The notes: a model not told the origin generated them from the sequence alone. 64,000 bases of DNA from Robiginitalea myxolifaciens (GCF_900115205.1 NZ_FOYQ01000001.1:1639240-1703239), one strand, 5' to 3'. Shown: positions 8,791 through 18,285, numbered from the stretch's first letter. Translations and numbers: made by a program.

Positions 8791-10287
8791 TTACGCGTCT
8801 GCAGCCCAGGCTTCTACTGCCCTTACGGCCCGGTACCATCCCTGAATTCCTTTTTCGATTTGCTCTCGTTCGGGGTTGGGATTGAATTTTTTATCGGTTT
8901 GCCAAAGCCCTGCGATTTCCTCCTCACTATTCCAAAAGCCAACGGCTAGGCCAGCCAGGAATGCGGCACCCATAACTGTTGTTTCCACGATTTTCGGACG
9001 GACTGTGGTCGTATTCAGAACGTCGGCCTGAAATTGCATCATCAGATTGTTCACAGTTGCCCCACCATCGACGCGAAGTTCACCAACCGGGATCCCGGAA
9101 TCTGCCTCCATGGCCCCCAGGATATCTTTAGTCTGATAAGCGATGGATTCGAGCGCTGCCCGCGCCAGATGGGCATCGGTAGTACCCCGGGTGAGCCCGA
9201 AAATACTTCCCCGTGCTTGCTGGTTCCAGTGTGGAGCGCCCAGTCCTGCAAATGCCGGTACCAGGTAAACCCCGTCGGTATCGGCAACCTGAGTTGCCAG
9301 GGTTTCGACATCCGAAGAATTTTCGATCAGTTTAAGTCCGTCTCGTAGCCATTGGACAACGGCTCCCGCAATGAAAATGCTGCCTTCCAGGACGTAGGTG
9401 GTTTGGCCCTTAATCCTCCAGCCAATAGAGGTGAGTAGATTGTGTTGGCTCACTATGGGTTCCTGACCGATATTCATCAGCATAAAGCAACCGGTACCGT
9501 AGGTATTCTTGACCATGCCCTTTTCTGTACACATCTGTCCGAAAAGCGCAGCTTGTTGGTCCCCGGCGATTCCGGCAATGGGAATCGGGGCCCCGAGGAA
9601 ATCGGCCAGGGTATCTCCGTAAATTTCACTGGAATCTTTTACCTCTGGCAGCAAGCTTTCGGGCACATCCAATATTTCGAGTAATTCGGTATCCCATTGC
9701 TGATCCACGATATTAAAGAAAAGTGTTCTGCAGGCATTGGTGGCATCGGTAATGTGGAGTTTTCCTCCTGTCATCTTCCAGATCAGCCAGGTGTCAATGG
9801 TCCCCATAAGTAATTCCCCAGCAGCCGCGCGTTCACGTACCCCGTCTACATTGTCGAGGATCCATTTTACCTTGGTTCCCGAAAAATAAGCGTCGATTAC
9901 CAGGCCGGTTTTTTCCCGCACCTTAGGCTGAAGCCCCCTTTTTTTGAGTTCCTCGCAATAGGCGGCGGTTCGCTTGTCCTGCCACACAATGGCGTGGTAA
10001 ACGGGTTCCCCGGAATGCTTATCCCAGACTACTACAGTTTCCCGTTGGTTTGTAATGCCAATACCCTTGATTTGGGAAGCCTCAATGCTGGCATTTTCGA
10101 GGGCCTTCCGCGCCATATCCCGTTGTACCTCCCAGATTTCCTCAGCATCGTGTTCTACCCAGCCGGCCTGGGGGAAATGTTGTTTGAATTCTTTTTGCGC
10201 AGATGCAATTATAGCACCCTTATGATCAAAGATTAACGCTCTGCAACTCGTGGTGCCCTGATCGAGGGCCAGGATATAGTGTTCCAT
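8791..10287 (-). CDS. glpK: Glycerol kinase
   Basis: ATP-dependent phosphorylation of glycerol to sn-glycerol-3-phosphate, trapping glycerol entering through the downstream facilitator. 498 aa, full length, FGGY family: N-terminal [13 protein letters not shown] phosphate loop, a TNQRETVV substrate-binding segment at about residues 80-87, the [14 protein letters not shown] region, and the C-terminal [16 protein letters not shown] motif. A glycerol-3-phosphate dehydrogenase (glpD) is not in this window, so oxidation must be encoded elsewhere. Confidence 0.96.
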   Translation of the reverse strand: MEHYILALDQGTTSCRALIFDHKGAIIASAQKEFKQHFPQAGWVEHDAEEIWEVQRDMARKALENASIEASQIKGIGITNQRETVVVWDKHSGEPVYHAIVWQDKRTAAYCEELKKRGLQPKVREKTGLVIDAYFSGTKVKWILDNVDGVRERAAAGELLMGTIDTWLIWKMTGGKLHITDATNACRTLFFNIVDQQWDTELLEILDVPESLLPEVKDSSEIYGDTLADFLGAPIPIAGIAGDQQAALFGQMCTEKGMVKNTYGTGCFMLMNIGQEPIVSQHNLLTSIGWRIKGQTTYVLEGSIFIAGAVVQWLRDGLKLIENSSDVETLATQVADTDGVYLVPAFAGLGAPHWNQQARGSIFGLTRGTTDAHLARAALESIAYQTKDILGAMEADSGIPVGELRVDGGATVNNLMMQFQADVLNTTTVRPKIVETTVMGAAFLAGLAVGFWNSEEEIAGLWQTDKKFNPNPEREQIEKGIQGWYRAVRAVEAWAADA

Positions 10288-10364
10288 AAAATCAAAGTAT
10301 CCCCTAAAAATAGCAGAATTTATGGAAAAGTTAGCAGGGCAGTGGGTGCCCGAGTTCCCCAGCG

Positions 10365-10847
10365 CTAATTCAAGAGAACAATAGCGAGATTCAAGGCGCT
10401 GGCAAATGCGACCCAGGCCAGATACGGAGCCAATAGCCAGGCGGCAGTTTTATTGACAACCCGGAACTGGCGTATGGTTACGATTATCATTATCGCCAAC
10501 AGTACAATAATTACCAGAGCCCAGACCGGGCTTCGAAGTCCGAAAAAAACGATGCTCCAACTCCCATTGAGTAACAATTGTATGCCAAAAGCGTAAAGTG
10601 CGGACTTGACCCAAAGGTGGTGGAACCCACGACTCCAGATCAGGCCGGCGGCCCATCCCATCATCACGTACAACAAGGTCCAAACCGGGCCAAATAACCA
10701 GTTGGGCGGTGTAAAAAAGGGCTTATTCAGGGTGGTGTACCAACTGCTAACCGAGCTCGCTGTAGCCATCGCACCGAGGAAGCCTATCAACAGGCAAATA
10801 GTAATGGCCAGGATTATCCGTGTATAGGTCCTTTGTGCGGTTCGCAT
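10365..10847 (-). CDS. tspO: TspO/MBR family tryptophan-rich sensory protein
   Basis: 160-residue five-helix membrane protein of the TspO/peripheral benzodiazepine receptor family, which binds porphyrins and hydrophobic ligands. Seen here: five hydrophobic segments, the [21 protein letters not shown] signature after helix 1, and aromatic-rich WAAGLIW and [11 protein letters not shown] stretches in helices 2 and 3. Monocistronic; its start codon is divergent from mvaD with a roughly 70-base shared control region. Ligand and role in this organism are unknown. Confidence 0.93.
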   Translation of the reverse strand: MRTAQRTYTRIILAITICLLIGFLGAMATASSVSSWYTTLNKPFFTPPNWLFGPVWTLLYVMMGWAAGLIWSRGFHHLWVKSALYAFGIQLLLNGSWSIVFFGLRSPVWALVIIVLLAIMIIVTIRQFRVVNKTAAWLLAPYLAWVAFASALNLAIVLLN

Positions 10848-10896
10848 GGTTCAAAAGGTAATAAAATTTCGCTTGGGCCACCGCCACGAATCGCCC

Positions 10897-10904
10897 TATC
10901 TTTG
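10897..10904 (+). promoter_or_regulatory. -7 box of the mvaD promoter
   Basis: TATCTTTG matches TAnnTTTG exactly, with a TTG at 10873-10875 about 21 bases upstream as the -33 box. The expected transcription start lies only a few bases before the ATG at 10918. This supports that start over the upstream in-frame ATG at 10846, which would precede the promoter. Confidence 0.75.
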
Positions 10905-10917
10905 CGGAAAAGAGCAG

Positions 10918-12036
10918 ATGAACGACTCCGAATTCCACTTTCAGGGCAACCCCGATCTTTTGCCAGATTCCGGCAGCACTTCCTGGAGCGCTCCCAGTAA
11001 TATTGCCCTGGTGAAGTATTGGGGGAAATATCCGGTGCAACTCCCTGCGAATCCCTCCCTGAGTTTTACCCTGGAAGCCTGTGCAACCCGGACAACTCTG
11101 GAATTCGAGAAAGTCTCCGAACACGCTTCATCGCTAGCAGATACAGACAAGCTAAAAGTTTTTCTCGACGGCCAGCCAGCTCCGGATTTTGAGCCCAAGA
11201 TTTACAAATTCCTCGAGCGGATCAGCCCGTATATGCCCTTCGTCAATGGGCTTAAATTGCGCTTGAATACGGGGAATACCTTTCCCCATAGTAGCGGAAT
11301 TGCCTCTTCGGCCAGTGGGATGGCTGCTCTTTCCCTTTGCCTGCTCGAAATCGAAAAACAGCTGGATCCCCACATGGATTCCTTACGCTTTAGTAGAAAG
11401 GCTTCGTTTTTAGCACGCCTCGGATCCGGTTCGGCCTGTCGCAGTATCGAGGGCGGGCTGGTATTATGGGGAGCCGCGGAAGGTGTGCCTGGGAGCAGTG
11501 ATTTGTATGGCATCACCTATCCCGGGGAAACCGATCCTGTATTTCAAACGTATCACGATACCATTCTGTTAGTGGATCGCGGGAAAAAAGAAGTAAGCAG
11601 TACGGCAGGCCATGGATTAATGGAAGGCCACCCCTTTGCACAGGCCAGATTCCAGCAGGCCCGGGAGAACATTTCCAGACTGGAGGATATTCTCAAGCGA
11701 GGGGATCTCAATGCATTTTGTGAATTGGTTGAGGTAGAGGCGTTAAGCCTGCATGCCCTGATGATGAGTGGCGAACCCTCATATCTTTTGATGAAACCCG
11801 GTACCCTGGCAGTGATTGAAAAGGTGCGCCGATTCCGGAAAGAAAGCGGACTACCCCTTTGCTTTACCCTCGATGCGGGAGCTAATGTCCATTTGTTGTA
11901 TCCAGGGGCGCTATCGGCTAAAGTATACCCCTTTATCCAGCAGGAATTGCTGAGCTACGCCCAGGATGGGGCACATATCTGTGACCGTGTAGGGAAAGGA
12001 GCCCGGCCATTGACCCTGCACCGACGAAATAATTGA
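10918..12036 (+). CDS. mvaD: Diphosphomevalonate decarboxylase
   Basis: GHMP-fold enzyme converting mevalonate-5-diphosphate to isopentenyl diphosphate with ATP, the last step of the classical mevalonate pathway. From the ATG at 10918 the protein is 372 aa. The N-terminal SAPSNIALVKYWGK motif and the GHMP glycine/serine loop (HSSGIASSASGMAAL) are diagnostic, and the SGSACRSIEGG segment with the catalytic Arg/Ser follows. An in-frame ATG at 10846 would overlap the divergent tspO start and lie upstream of the promoter, so I reject it. First gene of the isoprenoid cluster; mevalonate kinase follows after 69 bases. Confidence 0.93.
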   Translation: MNDSEFHFQGNPDLLPDSGSTSWSAPSNIALVKYWGKYPVQLPANPSLSFTLEACATRTTLEFEKVSEHASSLADTDKLKVFLDGQPAPDFEPKIYKFLERISPYMPFVNGLKLRLNTGNTFPHSSGIASSASGMAALSLCLLEIEKQLDPHMDSLRFSRKASFLARLGSGSACRSIEGGLVLWGAAEGVPGSSDLYGITYPGETDPVFQTYHDTILLVDRGKKEVSSTAGHGLMEGHPFAQARFQQARENISRLEDILKRGDLNAFCELVEVEALSLHALMMSGEPSYLLMKPGTLAVIEKVRRFRKESGLPLCFTLDAGANVHLLYPGALSAKVYPFIQQELLSYAQDGAHICDRVGKGARPLTLHRRNN

Positions 12037-12075
12037 GTTAACACCTCGTTTAGAGGGTCGTATGCATAAGTTTTG

Positions 12076-12083
12076 TACTTTTG
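12076..12083 (+). promoter_or_regulatory. -7 box upstream of mevalonate kinase
   Basis: TACTTTTG fits TAnnTTTG, 22 bases before the ATG at 12106. The -33 region is weak (TTTA at 12049-12052). Suggests an internal promoter after mvaD. Confidence 0.5.
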
Positions 12084-12105
12084 ACTTGCAATTGGCATTG
12101 CCACT

Positions 12106-13044
12106 ATGAAAGGACCGCTTTTTTACTCTAAAATCCTGTTATTCGGAGAATACGGGATTATCAAAGATTCCCGGGGTCTGTCCATTCCCTACAATTTCTT
12201 CAAAGGAGCCTTAAAGAAGGATACTGCGCCCAGTGAAGCGGCACAGCATTCCAACCAGAAGTTGCGCGATTTCGCAAACTACCTGGAGTCGGTGCAGGAG
12301 GAAATGGGAGATAAGGTCACCTTTAATCTGGAGCTTTTCAAAGCTGATCTCGAAGAAGGGATGTATTTTGACAGTTCCATCCCCCAGGGATACGGTGTGG
12401 GCAGCAGTGGCGCATTGGTTGCTGCGATCTACGACCGCTACGCCAATGAAAAAATCACGGTTCTTGAAAACCTTACACGGGACAAACTCTTAGACCTGAA
12501 GGAAATTTTCGGGAAAATGGAATCTTTCTTCCACGGGAAATCCTCTGGTCTGGACCCGCTGAACAGTTATTTGAGCCTCCCTATCCTGATCCATTCCAAA
12601 GATCATATTGAATCTACCAGCATTCCTTCCCAGAATCCGGGAGGTAAAGGTGCCGTATTCCTGCTGGACAGTGGAATTACCGGGGAAACAGCCCCAATGG
12701 TTCAGATCTTTATGGAGAAAATGAAGCAGGAGGGTTTCCGCAAAGTACTCAAGGATAAATTTATCCGGTATACCGACGCCTGCGTCGAGGATTTTGTAAG
12801 TGGAAATGTACATTCACTTCTGGGGAACATCAAACAACTCTCCCGGGTAGTCCTGAACCATTTTAAACCCATGATCCCTAAAGAATTCCACACACTCTGG
12901 AAGCAGGGAATTGAAACCAACGCGTATTACCTCAAGCTTTGTGGTTCAGGCGGAGGAGGTTATATCCTAGGATTTACAGAAGACCTGGACAAGGCCAGGG
13001 AATCCCTTAAGGGATACAATCTGGAGGTGGTCTACAACTTCTAG
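12106..13044 (+). CDS. Mevalonate kinase-like GHMP kinase
   Basis: 312-residue GHMP kinase predicted to phosphorylate mevalonate to mevalonate-5-phosphate. It begins with KILLFGEYGII, carries the ATP-binding loop QGYGVGSSGALVAAIYD at about residues 90-106, the GKSSGLDPLNSY segment expected to hold the catalytic Asp, and a C-terminal LCGSGGGGYILG motif. Between mvaD and a prenyltransferase gene, the context supports mevalonate kinase. Phosphomevalonate kinase is the alternative, but a second GHMP kinase beside HMG-CoA reductase at 51.7 kb fits that role better. Confidence 0.8.
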   Translation: MKGPLFYSKILLFGEYGIIKDSRGLSIPYNFFKGALKKDTAPSEAAQHSNQKLRDFANYLESVQEEMGDKVTFNLELFKADLEEGMYFDSSIPQGYGVGSSGALVAAIYDRYANEKITVLENLTRDKLLDLKEIFGKMESFFHGKSSGLDPLNSYLSLPILIHSKDHIESTSIPSQNPGGKGAVFLLDSGITGETAPMVQIFMEKMKQEGFRKVLKDKFIRYTDACVEDFVSGNVHSLLGNIKQLSRVVLNHFKPMIPKEFHTLWKQGIETNAYYLKLCGSGGGGYILGFTEDLDKARESLKGYNLEVVYNF

Positions 13045-13055
13045 ACCCCGCCATC

Positions 13056-13961
13056 ATGCTCAGCCGTAAAAACCGACTTCGCATCCTGAGGCTGCTGAGC
13101 TTGATTTCAATTGTACGCGGATACAACATCCTGATCATTGTCCTGGCACAATACCTGGCGTCCATCTTTATTATGGCCCCGGACCTGCCTTTGGGGGCCG
13201 TTCTTTTTGACCCGAAACTGGCGGTACTGGTGCTTTGTACAGCCCTGGTAATAGCCGCGGGTTATATCATCAATAGTTTTTACGATTCGGAGAAAGACCT
13301 GATCAATAAGCCCCGCAAGTCCATGCTCGATCGCCTGGTTCCTCAGCGTTCAAAGATCTATGCTTACTTCGTCTTCAATTTCCTGGGGGTGCTGCTGGCG
13401 GCCTATGTCAGTTTCCGGGCTACGGTATTTTTTGCGGCCTATATTTTCGGGATTTGGGTCTATTCCCACCGCTTGAAAAAAATAGCTTTTGTCGGCAACC
13501 TCGCCTCGGCAATCCTCGCGATCACGCCTTTCTTTGCCATCTTCGTTTACTATAAGAACTTCGATACAGTCATCTTTGTCCATGCCATTTTCCTTTTTCT
13601 ATTAATCCTTGCCAGGGAAATGATCAAGGACCTGGAAAACCTGGCCGGGGACCTGGCCCAGAACTATCGGACCGTAGCCGTGCGTTTCGGGGCCAAATTT
13701 TCAAAGCAATGCATTGTGGTGCTGGTAGCCCTGGCCATTGCCGATGCCCTCTTGTTGATTTTTAACTTTGAAGTAGGCCGTATGGATTTGTATTTTGCCG
13801 CGGCGATTCTGGCCTTGCTTTTCTTTATGGGACTCCTGTTGCGGGCACGGAACAAGGCCAATTATGTATGGCTGCACAACATCCTGAAATTCATCATTGT
13901 CTCCGGGGTATTCAGTATCTTACTCATTGATCTGGACCTGGTTCTGGATCGTTTTCAATAG
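13056..13961 (+). CDS. UbiA-family prenyltransferase, digeranylgeranylglyceryl phosphate synthase-like
   Basis: Integral-membrane prenyltransferase of the UbiA superfamily, about eight or nine TM segments in 301 aa. The two Asp-rich Mg-diphosphate motifs are visible: NSFYDSEKDLINKPRK at about residues 70-85 and DLENLAGD at about residues 192-199. Flavobacterial members beside mevalonate genes are usually annotated as geranylgeranylglycerol-phosphate geranylgeranyltransferase, the archaeal ether-lipid enzyme. Quinone (MenA) or heme O synthesis are alternatives, but neither pathway has neighbours here. Starts 11 bases after mevalonate kinase and ends 3 bases before the nitrilase, so it is cotranscribed with both. 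Confidence 0.8.
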   Translation: MLSRKNRLRILRLLSLISIVRGYNILIIVLAQYLASIFIMAPDLPLGAVLFDPKLAVLVLCTALVIAAGYIINSFYDSEKDLINKPRKSMLDRLVPQRSKIYAYFVFNFLGVLLAAYVSFRATVFFAAYIFGIWVYSHRLKKIAFVGNLASAILAITPFFAIFVYYKNFDTVIFVHAIFLFLLILAREMIKDLENLAGDLAQNYRTVAVRFGAKFSKQCIVVLVALAIADALLLIFNFEVGRMDLYFAAAILALLFFMGLLLRARNKANYVWLHNILKFIIVSGVFSILLIDLDLVLDRFQ

Positions 13962-13964
13962 TCC

Positions 13965-14960
13965 ATGGGGAACGCTTCAAAAAACAACATGAAAGTATGT
14001 CTGGCCCAACTCACGCCAGTCTGGCTAAATCGGGACGCTACCCTGAAGCGGGCGATGGAGGCCATGGCCGAAGCAGCCGCTGAAGGTGCTGCCCTGATCG
14101 TTTTTCCGGAGGCATTCTGCCCCGGCTATCCTTTTTGGCTGGCCTATACGGAAGGAGCGTCCTGGGAAAAGCCGGTCAATAAGGAGTTACACGCCCACTA
14201 CATGAAGGAGGCGGTGTGCCTGGAATCCGGTCATCTCAATGCGATTTGCGAACAAGCCAAATCCCTGAGACTTGCGGTCTATTTGGGTATCGTGGAACGC
14301 CCGTTGGACCGGGGGGGACACAGCCTCTATTGCAGCCTGGTCTATATCGATGAGCAGGGGACCATTGCCTCGGTCCATCGGAAGTTACAACCCACCTATG
14401 ACGAACGTCTTTGCTGGGCTCCCGGAGATGGAAACGGACTGCAGGCGCATGACTTGAATGGCTTTCGCCTTGGCGGTTTGAATTGCTGGGAAAACTGGAT
14501 GCCACTGGCCCGCGCTTCTTTATATGCGCTTGGAACCAATGTGCATATTGCGGTATGGCCCGGCAGCGATTACAACACGCGTGAGATTACCCGCTTTATC
14601 GCCCGGGAAAGCCGCTCTTATGTGCTGTCGGTTAGTTCCGTGATGGTTCGGGAAGACCTTCCCACGGAACTTCCTCATCGGAACCTGATAGTGGAAAAAG
14701 GCCCTGAAGCATATGCCAATGGCGGTTCTTGTGTGGCCGGACCCGATGCGGAATGGGTACTCGAACCCCAGATCGGTGTAGCTGGCCTGTTCTATGCGGA
14801 ATTATCTCTGGATGCAGTATATCAGGAGCGCCAGAATTTTGATCCCAGTGGCCACTACAGTCGCCCCGATGTCACACGACTCCTGGTAAATCGCGAACGG
14901 CAGGGAATCGTTAATCCTGAAGGGATAAGTAATTCCGAAGGGGATACGTTTATTTCGTAG
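13965..14960 (+). CDS. Nitrilase-superfamily carbon-nitrogen hydrolase
   Basis: Cytoplasmic hydrolase of the nitrilase superfamily with the Glu-Lys-Cys triad intact: Glu in VFPEAFCPGYPFW (about residue 48), Lys in HRKLQPTYDERLCW (about 143), and Cys in GLNCWENWMPL (about 177). The CWENWMPL context and the PTYDER segment are typical of true nitrilases (nitrile to carboxylic acid plus ammonia) rather than amidases. 331 aa with a flexible C-terminal tail. Start is uncertain: ATG at 13965 couples to the preceding stop, ATG at 13989 gives the usual MKVCLAQL beginning. Its substrate and its reason for sitting between isoprenoid and rluB genes are unknown. Confidence 0.87.
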   Translation: MGNASKNNMKVCLAQLTPVWLNRDATLKRAMEAMAEAAAEGAALIVFPEAFCPGYPFWLAYTEGASWEKPVNKELHAHYMKEAVCLESGHLNAICEQAKSLRLAVYLGIVERPLDRGGHSLYCSLVYIDEQGTIASVHRKLQPTYDERLCWAPGDGNGLQAHDLNGFRLGGLNCWENWMPLARASLYALGTNVHIAVWPGSDYNTREITRFIARESRSYVLSVSSVMVREDLPTELPHRNLIVEKGPEAYANGGSCVAGPDAEWVLEPQIGVAGLFYAELSLDAVYQERQNFDPSGHYSRPDVTRLLVNRERQGIVNPEGISNSEGDTFIS

Positions 14961-14965
14961 TTTTG
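14958..14965 (+). promoter_or_regulatory. -7 box upstream of rluB, overlapping the nitrilase stop codon
   Basis: TAGTTTTG matches TAnnTTTG; its first three bases are the nitrilase stop codon. It lies 13 bases before the ATG at 14979, giving a very short leader. No -33 TTG is obvious, so confidence is moderate. Confidence 0.45.
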
Positions 14966-14978
14966 CCGAAAATTCAGG

Positions 14979-15875
14979 ATGGGTCGTTCAGAACAGAAGG
15001 GAAATCAAAAGAACTCCGGTAGTCGGGGAGGCAGCGGACGTCGCGCCTCCGGAAGGCAAGGTGGGAATTACCGCAAAAAGAGTTATGCCCGGGGGAATGC
15101 TCCCATTGGCAAGCCAGCCGGAAAATCCACGGGCCGGAGCCCTAAGAAAAGTGGGGGAGACTCAGACCTGATCCGCCTCAACCGGTTTATCGCCAATGCG
15201 GGTATTTGTTCGCGCCGCGAAGCGGATACCTTTATTGCGGCCGGTAACGTCTCGGTAAACGGAAAGGTGATCACCGAGATGGGCTACAAAGTAAAGCCCG
15301 GTGATGAGGTCCGGTTCGATGGCCGGTTACTGAAAAGCGAAAAGAAGGAATATATCCTCCTGAACAAGCCCAAGAATTTCATTACCACTACCCGGGACGA
15401 AAAAGGCCGCCGTACAGTTATGGAATTGATTTCCGGCGCAAGCAGGTCGCGTTTACTTCCGGTAGGACGTCTTGATCGAAATACTACGGGACTGTTGTTG
15501 TTTACCAATGATGGGGACCTGGCCAAAAAGCTGACACATCCCAGGCACGGCGTGCAGAAGATTTACCATGTAGAACTCGACAAAAGCTTCAAAGCAGCCG
15601 ACATGGCAAAGATTGAAGCCGGATTGGAATTGGAGGACGGCCCGGTAACCGTAGACGAGATAAGCTATGTGGAAGGCAAAAGCAAACGGGAGGTAGGTCT
15701 TCGAATCCACAGTGGCCGTAACCGAATCGTCCGACGAATTTTTGAACATCTCGGCTATGAGGTGGTCCGCCTGGATCGGGTGGTCTTTGCCGGATTGACC
15801 AAAAAAGACTTACCGCGGGGACACTGGCGCAAACTAACAAATCAGGAGCTTAACCAACTTCAGATGATCTCCTGA
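14979..15875 (+). CDS. rluB: RsuA/RluB-family rRNA pseudouridine synthase with basic N-terminal extension
   Basis: Isomerises a uridine in rRNA to pseudouridine (RluB acts on 23S helix 80; exact site inferred). Residues 1-60 are a Gly/Ser/Lys/Arg-rich disordered extension likely to bind RNA. An S4 domain follows (about 63-110, with SRREADTFI), then the catalytic domain with GRLDRNTTGLLL holding the catalytic Asp at about residue 166, and the C-terminal RNRIVRRIFEHLGY motif. 298 aa. RsuA is possible, but the C-terminal sequence and the extension resemble Bacteroidota RluB. Converges on argH. Confidence 0.9.
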   Translation: MGRSEQKGNQKNSGSRGGSGRRASGRQGGNYRKKSYARGNAPIGKPAGKSTGRSPKKSGGDSDLIRLNRFIANAGICSRREADTFIAAGNVSVNGKVITEMGYKVKPGDEVRFDGRLLKSEKKEYILLNKPKNFITTTRDEKGRRTVMELISGASRSRLLPVGRLDRNTTGLLLFTNDGDLAKKLTHPRHGVQKIYHVELDKSFKAADMAKIEAGLELEDGPVTVDEISYVEGKSKREVGLRIHSGRNRIVRRIFEHLGYEVVRLDRVVFAGLTKKDLPRGHWRKLTNQELNQLQMIS

Positions 15876-15900
15876 TTCAAAGCCGGGGCACTTATTTGAT

Positions 15901-17187
15901 TTACCCCTTAAGGGCCTGTGTCATTTTGGCCCGGATTTCCTCCAAACAAAGATTACCGATACTGCCTTGATGCGTATGTTTGGCATCTGTTACCGGCTTA
16001 TAGGTGCCGGCTGCAATGGCCTCGCCCATCTCCCGATAGGCATCGCGAAACGGCATGCCTTCCAATACGCGTTCATTCAGGGTGTCAACGCTGTACAGGT
16101 AGTCGTATTTAGGGTCTTTTAGAATGTCTATACGCACGCGAATTTCAGCTAAACTACTCGTTGCCATCTCGAGGCAGGACTTTAACTGTTCCACTGCAGG
16201 AAGTAATAATTCCTTGGTGAGTTGGAGATCGCGGTGATACCCACTGGTTAAATTGGTGGTCAGGAGGAATAATTGGTTGGGCAAACCTTGCAGGAGGTTA
16301 CATTTTCCGCGGATTAGTTCGAATATATCCGGGTTCTTCTTATGGGGCATGATACTGCTCCCTGTAGTCAGGTGGTCCGGGAAACTTATAAAGTCAAAGT
16401 TCTGGCTCATGTACAGGCAAATATCCATGGCAAACTTACCCAGGGTAGCTGCTACCGAAGCCATGGCGGTTGCCGTGGTTCGCTCTACCTTCCCACGGCC
16501 CATTTGGGCAGCGACAACATTGTATTTTAAGGTTTCGAATCCGAGGGCTTTCGTGGTCATTTCACGATCGATCGGGAAGGAGCTGCCATAACCTGCGGCG
16601 CTCCCCAGAGGATTCTGATCGGCAACACGCTCTGCTGCGTTCAGGAGGAAAACATCGTCGATCAGGCTTTCGGCATAGGCCGAAAACCAGAGGCCAAAGG
16701 AGGAAGGCATAGCAACCTGCAAATGCGTATACCCGGGTAACGGTACCGATTGATGTTCCTCAGCCAGCGTCATCAGCCGATTGAAAAGCCCTTCCACCTG
16801 CCCGCGAATGCCACTGAGTTCCGCCTTGAGGTATAATTGTAAGGCTACCAGAATCTGATCGTTTCGGGATCGGGCGGTATGGATTTTTTTCCCGGTATCT
16901 CCAAGCCGCTCGGTGAGCAGGTATTCAATTCGGGAATGCATATCCTCGAAGTCCGAACCAATAGTGAATTTCCCGGCGGTTACTTCCTCGGCCATTTCAT
17001 CCAGGGCCGTTATCAGCGATGTAGCTTCTTCCCCGGTGATGAGGCCTGCCTGCCCCAGCATTTGAGCATGTGCCCGGGAAGCCTGAATATCGTATTGGAC
17101 CAAAAGTAAATCCAGTTCCCGGTCCTGACCAACTGTAAACTGGTCTGTTTTTGCATCGGCCCCCTGGCCTTTGTCCCAAAGTTTCAT
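15901..17187 (-). CDS. argH: Argininosuccinate lyase
   Basis: Last step of arginine synthesis: argininosuccinate to arginine and fumarate. 428 aa of the fumarase/aspartase superfamily. The signature loop SSIMPHKKNPD with the catalytic Ser is at about residue 275; HTARSRNDQI and the GYTHLQVAMP segment with the conserved His are present. Slightly shorter than the usual 450-460 aa because the C-terminal region is compact. Ends the nine-gene arg operon, starting 4 bases after the M20 deacylase stop. Confidence 0.96.
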   Translation of the reverse strand: MKLWDKGQGADAKTDQFTVGQDRELDLLLVQYDIQASRAHAQMLGQAGLITGEEATSLITALDEMAEEVTAGKFTIGSDFEDMHSRIEYLLTERLGDTGKKIHTARSRNDQILVALQLYLKAELSGIRGQVEGLFNRLMTLAEEHQSVPLPGYTHLQVAMPSSFGLWFSAYAESLIDDVFLLNAAERVADQNPLGSAAGYGSSFPIDREMTTKALGFETLKYNVVAAQMGRGKVERTTATAMASVAATLGKFAMDICLYMSQNFDFISFPDHLTTGSSIMPHKKNPDIFELIRGKCNLLQGLPNQLFLLTTNLTSGYHRDLQLTKELLLPAVEQLKSCLEMATSSLAEIRVRIDILKDPKYDYLYSVDTLNERVLEGMPFRDAYREMGEAIAAGTYKPVTDAKHTHQGSIGNLCLEEIRAKMTQALKG

Positions 17188-17191
17188 AGTG

Positions 17192-18259
17192 CTATCGTAG
17201 GAATTTCTCGAGGATTTGCACGTAAAGCGCTATTCCCTCTTCGATTTCATAAAGGTAAATAAATTCGTCCGCGGAATGGGAGCGTGTACTGTCTCCAGGC
17301 CCTAATTTCAGGGAGTCGCAACTCAAGGCAGCCTGGTCCGAAAGGGTAGGAGAACCATAGGTGCTCCTGCCCAGGGAAAGGCCGGCTTTCACCAGGGCAT
17401 GATCGGCCGGGATGCTGGAGGAATTCAACCGGAGCGAACGCGGCTTAAGATCGCAGGGCGCTTCCTCCTGGAGGATCTCCGCTATTTCCGCATTGGAATA
17501 GCAATCGTTCACCCGCACATCGATTACCAGGTCTACCTTGGCAGGGACCACATTGTGCTGGCTTCCCCCTGCAATTTGGGTAACCGTAAGCTTTACCTCC
17601 CCAAGGACTTCGGAAACCTTTTCAAAGCGGTAGTTCTTAAACCACTCCAGCACCGGGATACAGTTATAGAGTGAATTATTGTCGTTAGGGTGTGCAGCGT
17701 GCGACGGCGTGCCGTGTACTTCCCCTTCGAAAATTACCAGGCCCTTTTCGGCTATGGCCAATTGCATTAGGGTGGGCTCCCCGACAATGGCCACATCGAT
17801 GGGAGGCAATACGCTGAGCATGCTGTTCAACCCGTTTGGCCCGGAGTTCTCCTCTTCTGCAGAGGCAATAATGACAATATTGTGACTCAGGTCTTTTTGC
17901 GGATACCAATAGGCAAAAGTAGCCAGCAAACTAACCAGGCAGCCTCCGGCATCATTGCTCCCCAGGCCAAAGAGTTTTCCGTCTGCCACATCCGGCGAAT
18001 AAGGATCCCGGGTGTAGGCCGAATTGGGCTTAACCGTATCGTGGTGGGAATTGAGCAGCAATAGAGGTTTGTCTTCCTGGTAATCCGCATTGAAGGCATA
18101 GATATTATGATCCCTTTGCTGATAGGGAATGCCTTCCGCTTCCAGCCAGGCAGCGATCAGGGAGGCGGTGCCCCCTTCTTCTCCCGAGAAGGATTGGGTG
18201 CGGATCAGGTCTTTCAGCAGCGATATCGCCCGTTCCGTGAGGTATTTAATGTCTTTCAT
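17192..18259 (-). CDS. M20-family deacylase (acyl-citrulline / acyl-ornithine deacetylase)
   Basis: Zinc-dependent M20 peptidase-fold deacylase, 355 aa. Metal ligands are visible in LLNSHHDTV (His and Asp region), GSNDAGG (bridging Asp) and SAEEENSG (catalytic Glu pair). In an operon with an acyl-ornithine carbamoyltransferase (argF') the expected substrate is N-succinyl- or N-acetyl-citrulline rather than acetylornithine, releasing citrulline for ArgG. Lies 26 bases after argB and 4 bases before argH. The acyl group cannot be read from this gene; see argF'. Confidence 0.88.
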   Translation of the reverse strand: MKDIKYLTERAISLLKDLIRTQSFSGEEGGTASLIAAWLEAEGIPYQQRDHNIYAFNADYQEDKPLLLLNSHHDTVKPNSAYTRDPYSPDVADGKLFGLGSNDAGGCLVSLLATFAYWYPQKDLSHNIVIIASAEEENSGPNGLNSMLSVLPPIDVAIVGEPTLMQLAIAEKGLVIFEGEVHGTPSHAAHPNDNNSLYNCIPVLEWFKNYRFEKVSEVLGEVKLTVTQIAGGSQHNVVPAKVDLVIDVRVNDCYSNAEIAEILQEEAPCDLKPRSLRLNSSSIPADHALVKAGLSLGRSTYGSPTLSDQAALSCDSLKLGPGDSTRSHSADEFIYLYEIEEGIALYVQILEKFLR

Positions 18260-18285
18260 AAGGCAGTTGTCTTGTAAAAGTTCCG

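Noticed and set aside
10846-10917. Longer start for mvaD
   Set aside because: Lies upstream of an exact -7 box, overlaps the tspO start and has no conserved residues.
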